From: JBIQKZ01 sp044464765
GTDB taxonomy: Bacteria; Pseudomonadota; Gammaproteobacteria; Burkholderiales; Burkholderiaceae_B
DNA: 64,000 bases
Assembly: GCA_044464765.1 (NCBI GenBank)
Contig: JBIQKZ010000002.1
Location: forward strand, 124,001 to 188,000
Direction: 5' to 3'
This document shows positions 51,764 through 60,709 of the stretch, piece after piece. Numbering within the stretch: the stretch's first letter is position 1; each line of letters begins with the position of its first letter. The position numbers were made by a program, and so were the translations under genes. Below the pieces are notes generated by a model. It searched no databases. It was not told the DNA's origin and was given only the letters and a program-made list of their open reading frames with translations.

Positions 51764-53051
51764 ACTCCACATGCCCAGTGTGCGGGAACATATTGATGGC
51801 GCCGGCGGCCATCAGGCGATAGCCGCCTTCATGCACCAGTATGCCGGCATCCCGGGCCAGCGTAGCCGGATTACAGGACACATAAACCAGGCGTACAGGC
51901 CGCTGGGCAGGCTCCAGGCCGGCCAAGGCGCGGGACACGGCTTCCGCACCCTCGCGCGGCGGATCGATCAGCATCCGCTCGAAGCGGCCCAGCCCGCGCA
52001 ACCAGTGCGCATCGACGTTGAATAGATCCAGCTTGGTAAAATGTGCACGGTCGGCCAGGGCGTTCTGCTTTGCCGCCGCGTCCGCCCTTTCCACCAACGC
52101 CTGGCTACCCTCGATACCCACCACTTCACGCGCACACGTAGCCAGCGGCAAGGTGAAGTTGCCCAGCCCACAGAACAGGTCCGCCACCCGATCGCCCGGT
52201 TGAACATCCAGCAGCGACAAGGCTTTGGAAACCAGCGTGCGATTGATCTGGCCATTCACCTGGGTGAAGTCGGTGGGCCGATAGGCCATGCGCACGCCAA
52301 ATTCCGGCAGGCGATAGGCCAGACGATCCGCATCGCCGGGCTCCAGGGGGTGCACGGTGTCAGGCCCTTTGGGTTGCAGCCACCAGCACACGTCATGCAG
52401 TTGAGCAAAAGTGCGTAGCCGGCTGATGTCTGCGGCCGCCAACGGCTCCATATGGCGCAACAGCAACACCGTTGCATCATCGCCAACAGCCACTTCAATC
52501 TGCGGGACGGCCTTCGGAATAGACAAGCTTCCGATCAGTGCGCGCAAGGGCGCCAGCAGGTCCGACACATGGCGCGGCAACACCAGGCACTCGGTCATGT
52601 CAGCGACATAAGCGCCGCGACGCTCGCGAAACCCCACAAGAACGCCGCCCTTCTTGTGCACCAAACGCACCGACAGCCGGGCGCGATAGCGGTAGCCCCA
52701 GGTCGGGCCGTGCAAAGGCGGCAATACGTGCCCGGGCTGTACTTTGCCGATATGGGCCAGAGCGTCTTCCAGCACCCGCTGCTTGATAGCCACCTGAGCC
52801 GCCGGATCAAGGTGCTGCATGGCGCAGCCGCCGCACATGCCGAAGTTGGGACAGGCGGGCGCCACCCTTTGCGGCGATTGGCGCAGGATGCTGTCCGTCT
52901 TGGCCGTATCGTACGACGACTTGCGGCGTGCGATGCGGGCCATAACGGTTTCCCCGGGCAACGCGCCGTCGACAAACACCACTTTGCCGTCGCGATGGGC
53001 TATTCCGCGGGCGTCCAGATCCAACGATTCGATTTCAAGTAGTTCAGACAT
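51705..53051 (-). CDS. rlmD: 23S rRNA (uracil1939-C5)-methyltransferase
   Basis: RlmD (RumA) methylates U1939 of 23S rRNA with SAM and carries a 4Fe-4S cluster. A TRAM domain opens the protein (about 1-60), followed by cluster cysteines in CPNFGMCGGC and a further Cys in MTECLVLP. The methyltransferase domain shows DLFCGLGNFTLPLA, the DPPREGAE motif and VSCNPATLARD with the nucleophile Cys. It has 448 residues and starts at MSELLEIESLDLD. Its final 59 bases overlap the end of the convergent regulator gene, which makes its C-terminal tail rather diverged. It marks the right border of the accessory island. Confidence 0.95.
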   Translation of the reverse strand: MSELLEIESLDLDARGIAHRDGKVVFVDGALPGETVMARIARRKSSYDTAKTDSILRQSPQRVAPACPNFGMCGGCAMQHLDPAAQVAIKQRVLEDALAHIGKVQPGHVLPPLHGPTWGYRYRARLSVRLVHKKGGVLVGFRERRGAYVADMTECLVLPRHVSDLLAPLRALIGSLSIPKAVPQIEVAVGDDATVLLLRHMEPLAAADISRLRTFAQLHDVCWWLQPKGPDTVHPLEPGDADRLAYRLPEFGVRMAYRPTDFTQVNGQINRTLVSKALSLLDVQPGDRVADLFCGLGNFTLPLATCAREVVGIEGSQALVERADAAAKQNALADRAHFTKLDLFNVDAHWLRGLGRFERMLIDPPREGAEAVSRALAGLEPAQRPVRLVYVSCNPATLARDAGILVHEGGYRLMAAGAINMFPHTGHVESIAVFDAPGSGRAGAPASL

Positions 53052-53190
53052 GATTCAGCTACAACAAAGCGCCTTCACGCCTGCGCACGCCTTGCGCGCG
53101 CCCAGGCCATCCGGATTCGCCCCGCAAAAAATTAGAAGGACGAATTTTGACATTCTCGGCGCTACAAGTCGAATCGAATCGCCCAAATGT

Positions 53191-53222
53191 GAAGGACTCC
53201 AGCCTCTCGACCGGAGTCCTTC
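53191..53222. terminator. Hairpin between the Spy-like gene and rlmD
   Basis: GAAGGACTCC (53191-53200) and GGAGTCCTTC (53213-53222) form a perfect 10-bp stem with a 12-base loop. On the minus strand it follows the Spy-like gene; a poly-T tract is lacking, so termination would be inefficient. Confidence 0.45.
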
Positions 53223-53259
53223 GCCCTGCGGTGCCGCCTGGAAGATCCCGCCCGCAAGT

Positions 53260-53922
53260 TTACGAACTGGCTTTGTCAGCGGCCGCCGGCGCTGCATCAG
53301 CCTTCTGTTGCCTGGCCTTGACCCGCTCGGCGCGCTTTTCCATGCGCTCGGCCTGTTTCTGTGCCCGGTCATTGAAGTATGCGGTAACCTTCTTTTGCTG
53401 ATCGGCGCTTAAAGCGTCCCACACGGCAAGCCATTTGTCGGCGATCTGACCGCGTTCGGCACGGGCTTTTTCCATGGCTTCGTCGGCTTGTTTGATTGCC
53501 GCACGAGGGTCAAGCGTACCAGCCTTCAACTGTTCAGCACGCGCCTGGCGCTGGGCTTTGAATGTTTCAAACTTCGATGTGCGTAATTCCTTCTGCGCGG
53601 CTTTGGCCTCTTCCACCAGCTTTTTCTGATCGGCGGTCAATTCAAGCGCCGCCACGGACTTTTCACCTAACGGACCGTATCCCGGAATCAACAGGGCGGC
53701 CTTGCCATGGTGGCCGTGGCGCATCATGCGTTGATGGTGGTGGTGATGATGGCCGAATCGTTTATGGTCGCGCGCAGATGTTTCCGGTGAATTTTGCGTG
53801 GTTGCGGCGGGCGCGGCATCGGGCGTCGAGGCCGGGGATGCAGCTAGTGCAACGCCTTGCACGGAAATGGCGGCAGCGATTGCGGCCAGTTTGATCAGCA
53901 GAGGGGATGTCTTGTGTTGCAT
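53260..53922 (-). CDS. Periplasmic Spy/CpxP-family protein with His-rich segment
   Basis: Spy/CpxP proteins are periplasmic helical chaperones or stress sensors. Start 53922 (MQHKTSPLL) begins a signal peptide ending near SVQGVALA and has AAGGA upstream; the longer frame from 54018 is rejected. Two LTxxQ-type motifs are present, LTADQKKLVEEA and LSADQQKKVTAYF. Between signal and motifs lies a His-rich stretch (six consecutive His in HKRFGHHHHHHQ, then RHGHHG) that could bind metal. The C terminus is highly charged and helical. It has 220 residues. No CpxAR-like two-component genes are adjacent. Confidence 0.82.
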   Translation of the reverse strand: MQHKTSPLLIKLAAIAAAISVQGVALAASPASTPDAAPAATTQNSPETSARDHKRFGHHHHHHQRMMRHGHHGKAALLIPGYGPLGEKSVAALELTADQKKLVEEAKAAQKELRTSKFETFKAQRQARAEQLKAGTLDPRAAIKQADEAMEKARAERGQIADKWLAVWDALSADQQKKVTAYFNDRAQKQAERMEKRAERVKARQQKADAAPAAADKASS

Positions 53923-54024
53923 TATGGTTGATCCTTTGAAAGTAGGAGCTTCCATTGTGCGTCGCGGGCAATTTCGGATCTGTTTCAGCGCCCGCACACT
54001 TCTTTCAGTTGATTTCAAACGGTG

Positions 54025-54807
54025 TTATCCGCCGATATCCCAGGTCGCCATGTATTCTTTCCAGTGCGGCGCTTCACTGGCGCTGAGGGTATCGCGCACG
54101 AGGTCGATTTCCGCCTGGTAAGCCTGTTGGTCCAGCTCGCCACGTAGATAACGAAAGCGACAATACACCAGCCAGGTATTCACGACATCGGTCTCGCAAT
54201 AGGCGCGCACTTCGTCGGCCCGCCCTTCGGACCAGGCTTTCCAGACCTGGCTGCCGTCCATGCCCAGCTTGCCCGGGAAGCCGCACAATTTGGCCAGTTC
54301 GTCGAGCGGCGCATTGGCCCGCCCGTTGTACTTTGCCAGTACATCCATAAGGTCGATGTGACGATTGTGGTAGCGGCTGATGTAATTGTTGTATTTGAAA
54401 TCGCGGTCGTCCTCGCCCGTATCCCAATAGCGCGGCGCGGGCACGCCATGGATGAGGCTTCGGTAATGCAGCACCGGCAGATCGAAGCCCGACCCGTTCC
54501 AACTGACCAGACGGGGCGTGTAGTGATCGATCGTTTTGAAGAAACCTGCGATCAGCGCCGATTCAGGATCGTCGGCGGCGCCGAGCGTCTTGACCCGAAA
54601 ACCGCTGTCGTCGCGGAACACACACCCGATGACGGCAATCTGGTGCAGGTGCAAGGGCATGAAATCCGTGCCATGGGATTCCTGGCGCGCGTCAAGCGCT
54701 GCCTGGATGACCTGGGCGTCGGTCAGACCGGCATCGTAGTCATTAAGCCGGCGCAGCCCGTGCGCATCGGGTATGGTTTCAAGGTCGAAGACCAGGGTGG
54801 GTGTCAT
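54025..54807 (-). CDS. Predicted 3'-5' exonuclease related to the PolB exonuclease domain
   Basis: A 260-residue DEDD-family nuclease of the DNA_pol_B_exo2 type. ExoI is FDLETIPD (Asp/Glu), ExoII is VSWNGSGFDLPVL (Asp), and ExoIII appears as YCETDVVNTWLVY (the final Asp). There is no polymerase domain. The biological role of these stand-alone proteins is little known. Its ATG overlaps the nlpD stop (ATGA), so the two are translated together, and a Spy-like gene follows about 100 bases downstream. Confidence 0.87.
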   Translation of the reverse strand: MTPTLVFDLETIPDAHGLRRLNDYDAGLTDAQVIQAALDARQESHGTDFMPLHLHQIAVIGCVFRDDSGFRVKTLGAADDPESALIAGFFKTIDHYTPRLVSWNGSGFDLPVLHYRSLIHGVPAPRYWDTGEDDRDFKYNNYISRYHNRHIDLMDVLAKYNGRANAPLDELAKLCGFPGKLGMDGSQVWKAWSEGRADEVRAYCETDVVNTWLVYCRFRYLRGELDQQAYQAEIDLVRDTLSASEAPHWKEYMATWDIGG

Positions 54808-55583
54808 TTTGCCGGCAAATAGGAAAGCGGGTTGACCGGCGTGCCGCTGCGACGGATTTCGAAATGCAGACGTGGTGAACTGGTATCGCTTTGCCCAAGC
54901 GTTGCGATTTTTTCACCCTTGCTGACTTGCTGGCCGGTTTTGACCAGAAGCGACTGATTGTGCGCATAGGCGGTGATGAAGCCATTGCTGTGCCCCAATA
55001 GGATCAGATTGCCCAGGCCCCTTACCCCATTGCCCGCATACATGACCTTGCCGGAGGCCGCCGCTTGCACCGGCGAACCGACTGCGCCGTCGATGTCGAT
55101 GCCCTTGGTGTTGGCGTTAAAGCCCTGGATGATCTTGCCCGAGGCCGGCCAGCCCCACGAAATAAGCGCGGCGTCAGTGGCGCGCGGCGGTGTCGCAGGC
55201 GCAGCCGGAGTAACGGGCGTAACCGGTATAGGGGTGGCTGCCCCGGGGGACGTTGCCGGCGCGCTACCCGATAAGCGCAAGGTTTGCCCAACGCGCAACT
55301 GCCCCGGATCGGAAATATTGTTCAAGCGCACCAGGCTGTCGACATCCATGCCGTGCGCCTGCGCGATTTGATAAAGCGTATCGCCAGGCTTGACCACATA
55401 AGTGCCGGTGGCTGAAGGCTGGACCTGGCCACCCGACAAGTCGGTGACGGGCGCCTGGGTGGTGCGCGAAGCACACCCTGCGAGCACGGCCACAGCAACG
55501 ACTGCGGTCGCAAACAGGAAGGCGCGATGACGGGAATGCTGTGATGACCGGGTAGCAAGTAACTGAGGCGTCCCTGCGTGCAT
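54804..55583 (-). CDS. nlpD: LysM/LytM lipoprotein, NlpD family amidase activator
   Basis: NlpD activates the amidase AmiC at the septum. A lipoprotein signal with lipobox VLAGC gives a mature N-terminal Cys36. A LysM domain follows (about 62-105, YVVKPGDTLYQIAQ to LRVGQTLRL), then a Pro/Ala/Thr linker and a LytM domain (about 140-255). The LytM catalytic ligands are degenerate (GIDIDG instead of HxGxD; RLHFEIR instead of HLH), as in NlpD/EnvC, which fits an activator rather than an enzyme. AGGAG lies six bases before the ATG. It follows surE-pcm in the known surE-pcm-nlpD order; rpoS, which often comes next, is absent. Confidence 0.92.
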   Translation of the reverse strand: MHAGTPQLLATRSSQHSRHRAFLFATAVVAVAVLAGCASRTTQAPVTDLSGGQVQPSATGTYVVKPGDTLYQIAQAHGMDVDSLVRLNNISDPGQLRVGQTLRLSGSAPATSPGAATPIPVTPVTPAAPATPPRATDAALISWGWPASGKIIQGFNANTKGIDIDGAVGSPVQAAASGKVMYAGNGVRGLGNLILLGHSNGFITAYAHNQSLLVKTGQQVSKGEKIATLGQSDTSSPRLHFEIRRSGTPVNPLSYLPAK

Positions 55584-55603
55584 ATGGCTCTCCTAAACGT
55601 ATC

Positions 55604-56422
55604 TTATGTCTGTGTTCCCGCGCGAAGCGGAACGAAACGAACTGCCTCAAGCTCCTGGCGGCGCCAGTTTGCAGCGCCGGTGCGCTCGATAAGAATCAAG
55701 CGCTGGGCGGCTGTGCCTTCCGGAGCAATCAGCCGCCCGCCAATGGCCAGTTGTTCGAGCAAGGCCTGCGGTATTTTAATGCCCGCCGCCGCAACGATGA
55801 TTCCGTCAAAGGGCGCTGCCCCGGGCAGACCCTGCATACCATCGGCGAACGAAAGCCTGACGCGCGTGCTTAACTTGAGCGCCCTAAGATGATACCGCGC
55901 CAAGTCGTAAAGTCCACGAATGCGCTCGATGGCATGAACATCCTTGACAATCTGAGCCAGCACTGCGGCCTGGTAGCCACAGCCGGCCCCCACTTCCAGC
56001 ACTTTGGCCGGCGCACGATCTTCGCAAATAGCAGCAATCATGCGCGCCACCACCCATGGCTGGGAGATGGTCTGCCCATGCCCAATAGGCAGCGCCGCAT
56101 CTTCGTAGGCGCGACTGGCCAGGCCTTCATCGATAAAAACATGACGCGGCACAGCCATCATGGCGGAAAGAACTCTTTCGTCTTGAATCCCTTGGTTACG
56201 TAAGCGTTGCACCATCATGGCGCGCAGGCGGTCGGAATTCAGGCCTAGGTTGATTCTTTCTGGATTGGCCGCCAACGGAGAGGCCGGTGGCGGATTGCCC
56301 TGAACCGGCAAGGTAATACGCGTATTGCTGTTGCTTGCGGTAAACCCCTGGCCCAGGCTGGATTTACCAAACCGATTGGTGGCGCCGGTAGCGAAGGGAA
56401 AACGTGTTACCGGTTTTCGCAT
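55604..56422 (-). CDS. pcm: Protein-L-isoaspartate O-methyltransferase
   Basis: Pcm methylates abnormal isoaspartyl residues to start their repair. The SAM-binding motif is VLEVGAGCGYQAAVL. Preceding blocks are MAVPRHVFIDEGL and YEDAALPIGHGQTISQP, and the C-terminal DGIIVAAAGIKIPQALLEQL completes the family. At 272 residues it has an N-terminal extension of about 60 residues (Pro/Asn/Ser-rich, unlike the rest) relative to the E. coli enzyme; internal Met codons near residue 68 could be the real start. The frame from 56422 overlaps surE by 16 bases. Confidence 0.92.
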   Translation of the reverse strand: MRKPVTRFPFATGATNRFGKSSLGQGFTASNSNTRITLPVQGNPPPASPLAANPERINLGLNSDRLRAMMVQRLRNQGIQDERVLSAMMAVPRHVFIDEGLASRAYEDAALPIGHGQTISQPWVVARMIAAICEDRAPAKVLEVGAGCGYQAAVLAQIVKDVHAIERIRGLYDLARYHLRALKLSTRVRLSFADGMQGLPGAAPFDGIIVAAAGIKIPQALLEQLAIGGRLIAPEGTAAQRLILIERTGAANWRRQELEAVRFVPLRAGTQT

Positions 56423-57165
56423 AGCGGTCCGGCCCAGTTTTTAAGACTGCCAAGCTGTTCGTAGTGGGTAAGGTCGAGCCGCAGCGGGGTAATGGAAACG
56501 GCATTGCGCTCGATCGCGCCGAAGTCAGTGTCTTCAGACGAATCGGACACCGTTCCCACCGGCCCGATCCAATATACGGGATCGCCATAAGGCGTGGTGC
56601 TTTTGATGACCGGTTCAGAAGGATGGCGCTTGCCCAGTCGGGTAACGATCGTGGGCTGCATGGCATCGTAATGAACGGCGGGGATGTTCACATTGAGCAA
56701 GGTATTGCCGCCTAACGGCTGCTGCACATGGTGCTGAACAATGTCGCGCGCCACCCGGGCGGCGCTGTCCAGGTGATCCCACCCTTTCTTGACCAGGGAA
56801 AATGCAATGGCCGGGATGCCGAACAAATACCCTTCTGTCGCGGCGGCCACCGTCCCCGAATACAGGGTGTCGTCACCCATATTGGCGCCATTGTTAATGC
56901 CTGAAACCACTAGGTCGGGACGAAAGTCGAGCAAGCCGGTAAGCGCAATATGAACGCAATCGGACGGCGTGCCGTTCACAAAAAAGTAACCGTTCGACGC
57001 TTCCCGCACCCACAGCGGGCGGTTCAGCGTGAGGGAATTGGACGCGCCGCTGCAATTGGTTTCTGGCGCGACAATCGTCAGTTCGCCCAACCCCTTCAGC
57101 GCGCTAACCAGGGCCTCGATTCCCGGAGCGTTATAACCATCATCATTGGACACCAGTATGCGCAT
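56407..57165 (-). CDS. surE: 5'/3'-nucleotidase and exopolyphosphatase
   Basis: SurE is a metal-dependent nucleotidase important in stress and stationary phase. The signature RILVSNDDGYNAPG contains the metal-binding Asp pair. Other conserved blocks are IVAPETNCSGASNSLTL, GTPSDCVHIALTGL and SGINNGANMGDDTLYSGTVAAA. The start at 57165 (MRILVSND) has GGAAGG three bases upstream; the longer frame from 57252 is not conserved. Length is 252 residues. It is first in surE-pcm-nlpD-exonuclease. Confidence 0.95.
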   Translation of the reverse strand: MRILVSNDDGYNAPGIEALVSALKGLGELTIVAPETNCSGASNSLTLNRPLWVREASNGYFFVNGTPSDCVHIALTGLLDFRPDLVVSGINNGANMGDDTLYSGTVAAATEGYLFGIPAIAFSLVKKGWDHLDSAARVARDIVQHHVQQPLGGNTLLNVNIPAVHYDAMQPTIVTRLGKRHPSEPVIKSTTPYGDPVYWIGPVGTVSDSSEDTDFGAIERNAVSITPLRLDLTHYEQLGSLKNWAGPLCENR

Positions 57166-57270
57166 CGACCTTCCATAAATCAACCGAACGTAGCCAATTG
57201 TACCTGCTGCATTTAGGCTTTTGGCGTTGCGGCAAGGTAGAATCATCCGCAATGTAAAGGAGTGTTGGAA

Positions 57271-57966
57271 ATGTCGTGGTTAGTCTTGATACTTGCCGCC
57301 CTGGTCATGGCCGGCGTCGCCTATCTGATCGGTTCGGTGCCATTTGCCGTGGTCGTCAGCCGCTTGATGGGACTGAACGATCCGCGCACCTTTGGTTCAA
57401 AAAACCCGGGAGCCACCAACGTATTGCGCAGCGGGAATAAAACCGCCGCCGCCCTTACCCTGCTTGGCGACGCAGCCAAGGGATGGCTGGCCGTGTGGCT
57501 GGCTCAGCAGGTCGCGGGCCACTTCCATCTACCCGGAACCATCGTAGGCCTGTGTGCCGTGGCCGTGTTCCTGGGCCACGTCTTCCCCCTGTTTCTGGGT
57601 TTCAAGGGAGGAAAAGGCGTAGCCACTGCGCTGGGCATCTTGCTGGCCCTGCAGCCCTGGCTCGCCCTGGCCACCATCGCCACCTGGATCATCGTGGCCT
57701 ATGCCAGCCGGTATTCGTCGTTGGCCGCTATTACTGCCGCGATCTTCGCTCCTCTATATTACTTATTCGGCGGTGGCATCGCCTGGAAGTTCGACGCAGC
57801 CACCTGCGCCGCCATCATTGCCATCAGCGCCATTCTCTGCTTCCGGCACCAGGCGAATATCGCCCGCCTGATGGCCGGCAAGGAAAGCCGCATAGGCGGC
57901 GCAGGCAAACCCGGCGCCGGGGAAAGCAAAGGCACAGGCAAGCACCGAAAACGTCGCCAGGGCTGA
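57271..57966 (+). CDS. plsY: Glycerol-3-phosphate acyltransferase
   Basis: PlsY transfers an acyl group from acyl-phosphate to glycerol 3-phosphate, the first step of phospholipid synthesis. Five or six transmembrane segments are visible with the three family motifs: GSVPFAVVVSR; GSKNPGATNVLR with KNPGATNV; and FKGGKGVATALGI. Start ATG 57271 (MSWLVL) has AAGGAG eight bases upstream; the GTG at 57262 lies too close to it. Length is 231 residues, with a basic C-terminal tail (KHRKRRQG). It is divergent from surE and convergent with tsaD. Confidence 0.94.
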   Translation: MSWLVLILAALVMAGVAYLIGSVPFAVVVSRLMGLNDPRTFGSKNPGATNVLRSGNKTAAALTLLGDAAKGWLAVWLAQQVAGHFHLPGTIVGLCAVAVFLGHVFPLFLGFKGGKGVATALGILLALQPWLALATIATWIIVAYASRYSSLAAITAAIFAPLYYLFGGGIAWKFDAATCAAIIAISAILCFRHQANIARLMAGKESRIGGAGKPGAGESKGTGKHRKRRQG

Positions 57967-58007
57967 AGCTTAGGCCCGCGATTATTTATTCTACTTGGCT
58001 GCCTTGC

Positions 58008-58092
58008 CCACGCAGGCGATTATTCAATATCCGTTCGAGCTAGCGCTCGGCCTCGCACGATCCCGCGTCCAGGTTACTCCACGCAGGCGATT
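58008..58092. repeat. 14-bp direct repeat between plsY and tsaD
   Basis: CCACGCAGGCGATT occurs exactly at 58008-58021 and again at 58079-58092, 71 bases apart, in the gap between two convergent genes. The intervening bases have no obvious open frame or further repeat. It could be a duplication scar flanking inserted DNA. Confidence 0.6.
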
Positions 58093-58137
58093 TTCCGTTT
58101 CGGCTAACCTATTCTGGCCCAATACCCGACCGAGGCG

Positions 58138-59181
58138 TCAAGCGGCCACCGACACATCATGCAGATCCCATCGGGGTTTGACGGTAAATGCATGACGCCT
58201 GTCCGTCAGGTCGACAAGCCCGGCATTCACCCGCATGGCAGCGGCAAATGCGATCATGGCGCCATTATCCGTGCAAAGTTCCAGCGGCGGGAAATACACC
58301 CGGGCATTCCGCTTTTGCATGGCCTCGCGCAACTGCGCGCGCAAATGGCGATTGGCGCCCACCCCGCCCGCCACCACCAGACTCTTCAAGCCGGTTTCCC
58401 GCATTGCTTTGATGGATTTTCCGGCCAGGACATCGACAATGGCCGCCTCGGTTGACGCCGCGAGGTCGGCACGCTGTCTGTCGGTAAGGGCACCCTGTTG
58501 CTTTTCGAGTTGTCTTAGACGTGTGAGTACAGCGGTTTTAAGGCCACTGAAACTGAAATCAAAGTCTTTGCTATGCAACATGGGGCGCGGCAGATCAAAC
58601 GCCGCAGCATCGCCCCTTTCCGCCAGTTTCGACAACGCCGGCCCGCCCGGATACCCCAGCCCCATCAGTTTGGCTGTTTTATCGAAGGCTTCGCCTGCGG
58701 CGTCATCAAGCGTCTCGCCCAGCAATTCGTACTGTCCGACACCGTCAACCCGCATCAATTGAGTGTGACCGCCCGAAACCAGCAAAGCCACAAATGGGAA
58801 CTGGGGCGCAGGGTCGGCCAGAAGCGGCGACAAAAGGTGCCCTTCGAGATGATGGATGGGGATGGCCGGCAGATCGCGGGCCCAGGCCAGCGACTGCGCA
58901 ACGCTTGCACCCACCAGCAAAGCCCCCGCCAGCCCCGGCCCCGCCGTGTAGGCCACCGCGTCCACGTCTTTCAAGGACAACCCGGCCTTCTGAAGGGCTT
59001 CAGTGGTCAGGGGGATCACCCTTTTGATGTGATCGCGCGACGCGAGTTCGGGCACCACGCCGCCGTAATCACGATGCATGGCGACTTGGCTATGCAGTGA
59101 ATGCGACAGCAAACCATCGCTCGTGGAGACCAGCGCCACACCGGTTTCATCGCAGGAACTTTCAAAACCAAGAATTATCAT
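58138..59181 (-). CDS. tsaD: tRNA N6-threonylcarbamoyladenosine synthase subunit TsaD
   Basis: TsaD transfers the threonylcarbamoyl group to A37 of ANN-decoding tRNAs, with TsaB and TsaE. It opens MIILGFESSCDETGVAL. The metal-site signature is IPIHHLEGHLLSPLL, followed by LLVSGGHTQLM, GLGYPGGPAL and VAGGVGANRHLRAQL. Its 347 residues match the family. It is on the minus strand, divergent from the NCS2 permease, with a spacer of about 115 bases. rpsU, a frequent neighbour of tsaD elsewhere, is not here. Confidence 0.96.
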   Translation of the reverse strand: MIILGFESSCDETGVALVSTSDGLLSHSLHSQVAMHRDYGGVVPELASRDHIKRVIPLTTEALQKAGLSLKDVDAVAYTAGPGLAGALLVGASVAQSLAWARDLPAIPIHHLEGHLLSPLLADPAPQFPFVALLVSGGHTQLMRVDGVGQYELLGETLDDAAGEAFDKTAKLMGLGYPGGPALSKLAERGDAAAFDLPRPMLHSKDFDFSFSGLKTAVLTRLRQLEKQQGALTDRQRADLAASTEAAIVDVLAGKSIKAMRETGLKSLVVAGGVGANRHLRAQLREAMQKRNARVYFPPLELCTDNGAMIAFAAAMRVNAGLVDLTDRRHAFTVKPRWDLHDVSVAA

Positions 59182-59297
59182 GATGCATAAGTGTACAACT
59201 GAAGGTAAAACCGCCGTAGAATGCTGACAGTTTCACCCGTCTCATCAACCACAACAAAAATTCACTGTCACACCAGTCCACTTCCATGGGGGAGCAG

Positions 59298-60596
59298 ATG
59301 CTAGAAAAATTATTCCGTTTGCAGGAACACGGCACGAATGTGCGCACAGAAATTCTTGCCGGGGTCACCACATTCCTGACCATGTCCTACATCATCTTCG
59401 TGAACCCGGCGATCCTGTCGACCACGGGGATGGAACATAGTGCTGTATTCGTCGCCACTTGCCTGGCAGCAGCCATCGGTACACTGATCATGGCTTTCCT
59501 GGCCAACTGGCCCATCGGCATGGCGCCGGGCATGGGGCTGAACGCCTTCTTCGCCTTCACTGTCGTCGGCGCAATGGGCTACACCTGGCAGCAAGCCCTG
59601 GGTGCGGTCTTTATTTCGGGTGTGATTTTCGTGCTGCTAACCGTTACCGGCGCGCGTTCCTGGCTGATCGAAGGGATACCAAAATCGCTACGCTCGGCCA
59701 TCGCCGCAGGTATTGGCATGTTCCTGGCGATTATCGCCCTTGGGCCCAGCGGAGCGGGCATTGTGGTCGCCCATCCAGCCACCATTGTTGGGCTGGGCGA
59801 TCTAACCGCCCCTGCCACCCTGTTCGCCATCCTGGGGTTCTTCCTGATCGCCGCACTGGATGCGCTGAAGGTGCGTGGCGCCATCCTGATCGGCATGCTG
59901 ATCATCACCATCTTGTCCATGCTGCTTGGTTACAACGAGTTCCAGGGCGTGTTTTCCGCACCACCCAGCCTGGCGCCCACCTTCTTGCAACTGGACATCA
60001 TGGGGGCCCTGCACACTGGGTTCATCCATGTCATTTTGGTGCTGGTCCTGGTCGAGGTCTTTGACGCCACCGGCACCATGATCGGTGTGGCCACACGCGC
60101 CAACCTGCTTCCCGAAGGCAAGCCCAACCGTCTGGGCCGTGCCCTGATGGCCGACAGCACCGCCATCGTCGCGGGTTCCATGCTGGGCACCAGCAGCACC
60201 ACGGCCTATATCGAAAGCGCATCAGGGGTACAGGCGGGCGGCCGCACCGGGCTCACTGCCCTGACCATCGCCGTACTGTTCCTGCTCGCGCTCATGTTCT
60301 CGCCGTTGGCGCACTCGGTGCCAGGCTATGCCACAGCGCCCGCACTGCTTTACGTTGCCGGGCTGATGTTGCGCGAAGTAGTCGAAATCGACTGGGCCGA
60401 TATTACCGAAGCCACACCCGCGGCACTGGCGGCCCTGATCATGCCTTTCACCTACTCCATCGCCAATGGCCTGGCATTCGGCTTTATCAGCTATGTCGTC
60501 CTGAAAGCAATCACGGGGCGGTTCAGCCAGATTCATCCCGCGACCTTGCTGGTCGCCATTCTTTTCGTCATCAAATACGCATTCTTTCCTGAATAA
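59298..60596 (+). CDS. NCS2-type purine permease (AzgA/AdeQ-like)
   Basis: A 432-residue inner-membrane purine permease, by similarity of the AzgA-like branch that imports adenine, guanine or hypoxanthine. It has about 12-14 hydrophobic segments. Family pieces are HGTNVRTEILAGVTTFLTMSYIIFVNP, GMAPGMGLNAFFAFTVV and ATGTMIGVATRANLL with the conserved Asp just before, plus GTSSTTAYIESASGVQAGGRTG. The start is taken as ATG 59298 (MLEKLF), with GGGGAG just upstream; the ATG at 59286 lacks a ribosome-binding site. The precise base transported is uncertain. Confidence 0.9.
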   Translation: MLEKLFRLQEHGTNVRTEILAGVTTFLTMSYIIFVNPAILSTTGMEHSAVFVATCLAAAIGTLIMAFLANWPIGMAPGMGLNAFFAFTVVGAMGYTWQQALGAVFISGVIFVLLTVTGARSWLIEGIPKSLRSAIAAGIGMFLAIIALGPSGAGIVVAHPATIVGLGDLTAPATLFAILGFFLIAALDALKVRGAILIGMLIITILSMLLGYNEFQGVFSAPPSLAPTFLQLDIMGALHTGFIHVILVLVLVEVFDATGTMIGVATRANLLPEGKPNRLGRALMADSTAIVAGSMLGTSSTTAYIESASGVQAGGRTGLTALTIAVLFLLALMFSPLAHSVPGYATAPALLYVAGLMLREVVEIDWADITEATPAALAALIMPFTYSIANGLAFGFISYVVLKAITGRFSQIHPATLLVAILFVIKYAFFPE

Positions 60597-60605
60597 GCGT
60601 AGCAG

Positions 60606-60709
60606 CGGCCCCTTTGCAAGCTCGGGGCCGCGTAAAACCTTGTTAAGGATTTTGCGTGTTCGCACGCAAATATCAAGGTACACTGGGGCTTCGGTAAAAC
60701 ACTATAAAC
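60606..60709 (+). ncRNA. Structured leader or small RNA candidate upstream of thioredoxin
   Basis: Between the permease stop and the thioredoxin terminator lie a stem GCGGCCCC/GGGGCCGC (within 60605-60632) and an 8-bp stem TTTGCGTG/CACGCAAA closed by a TTCG tetraloop (60651-60670). The latter is enclosed by ACCTTG (about 60637) and CAAGGT (about 60674). Together with the terminator that follows they resemble a small RNA or an attenuator. A possible internal -10 TATAAA is at 60703-60708. No known RNA family is recognised. Confidence 0.35.
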
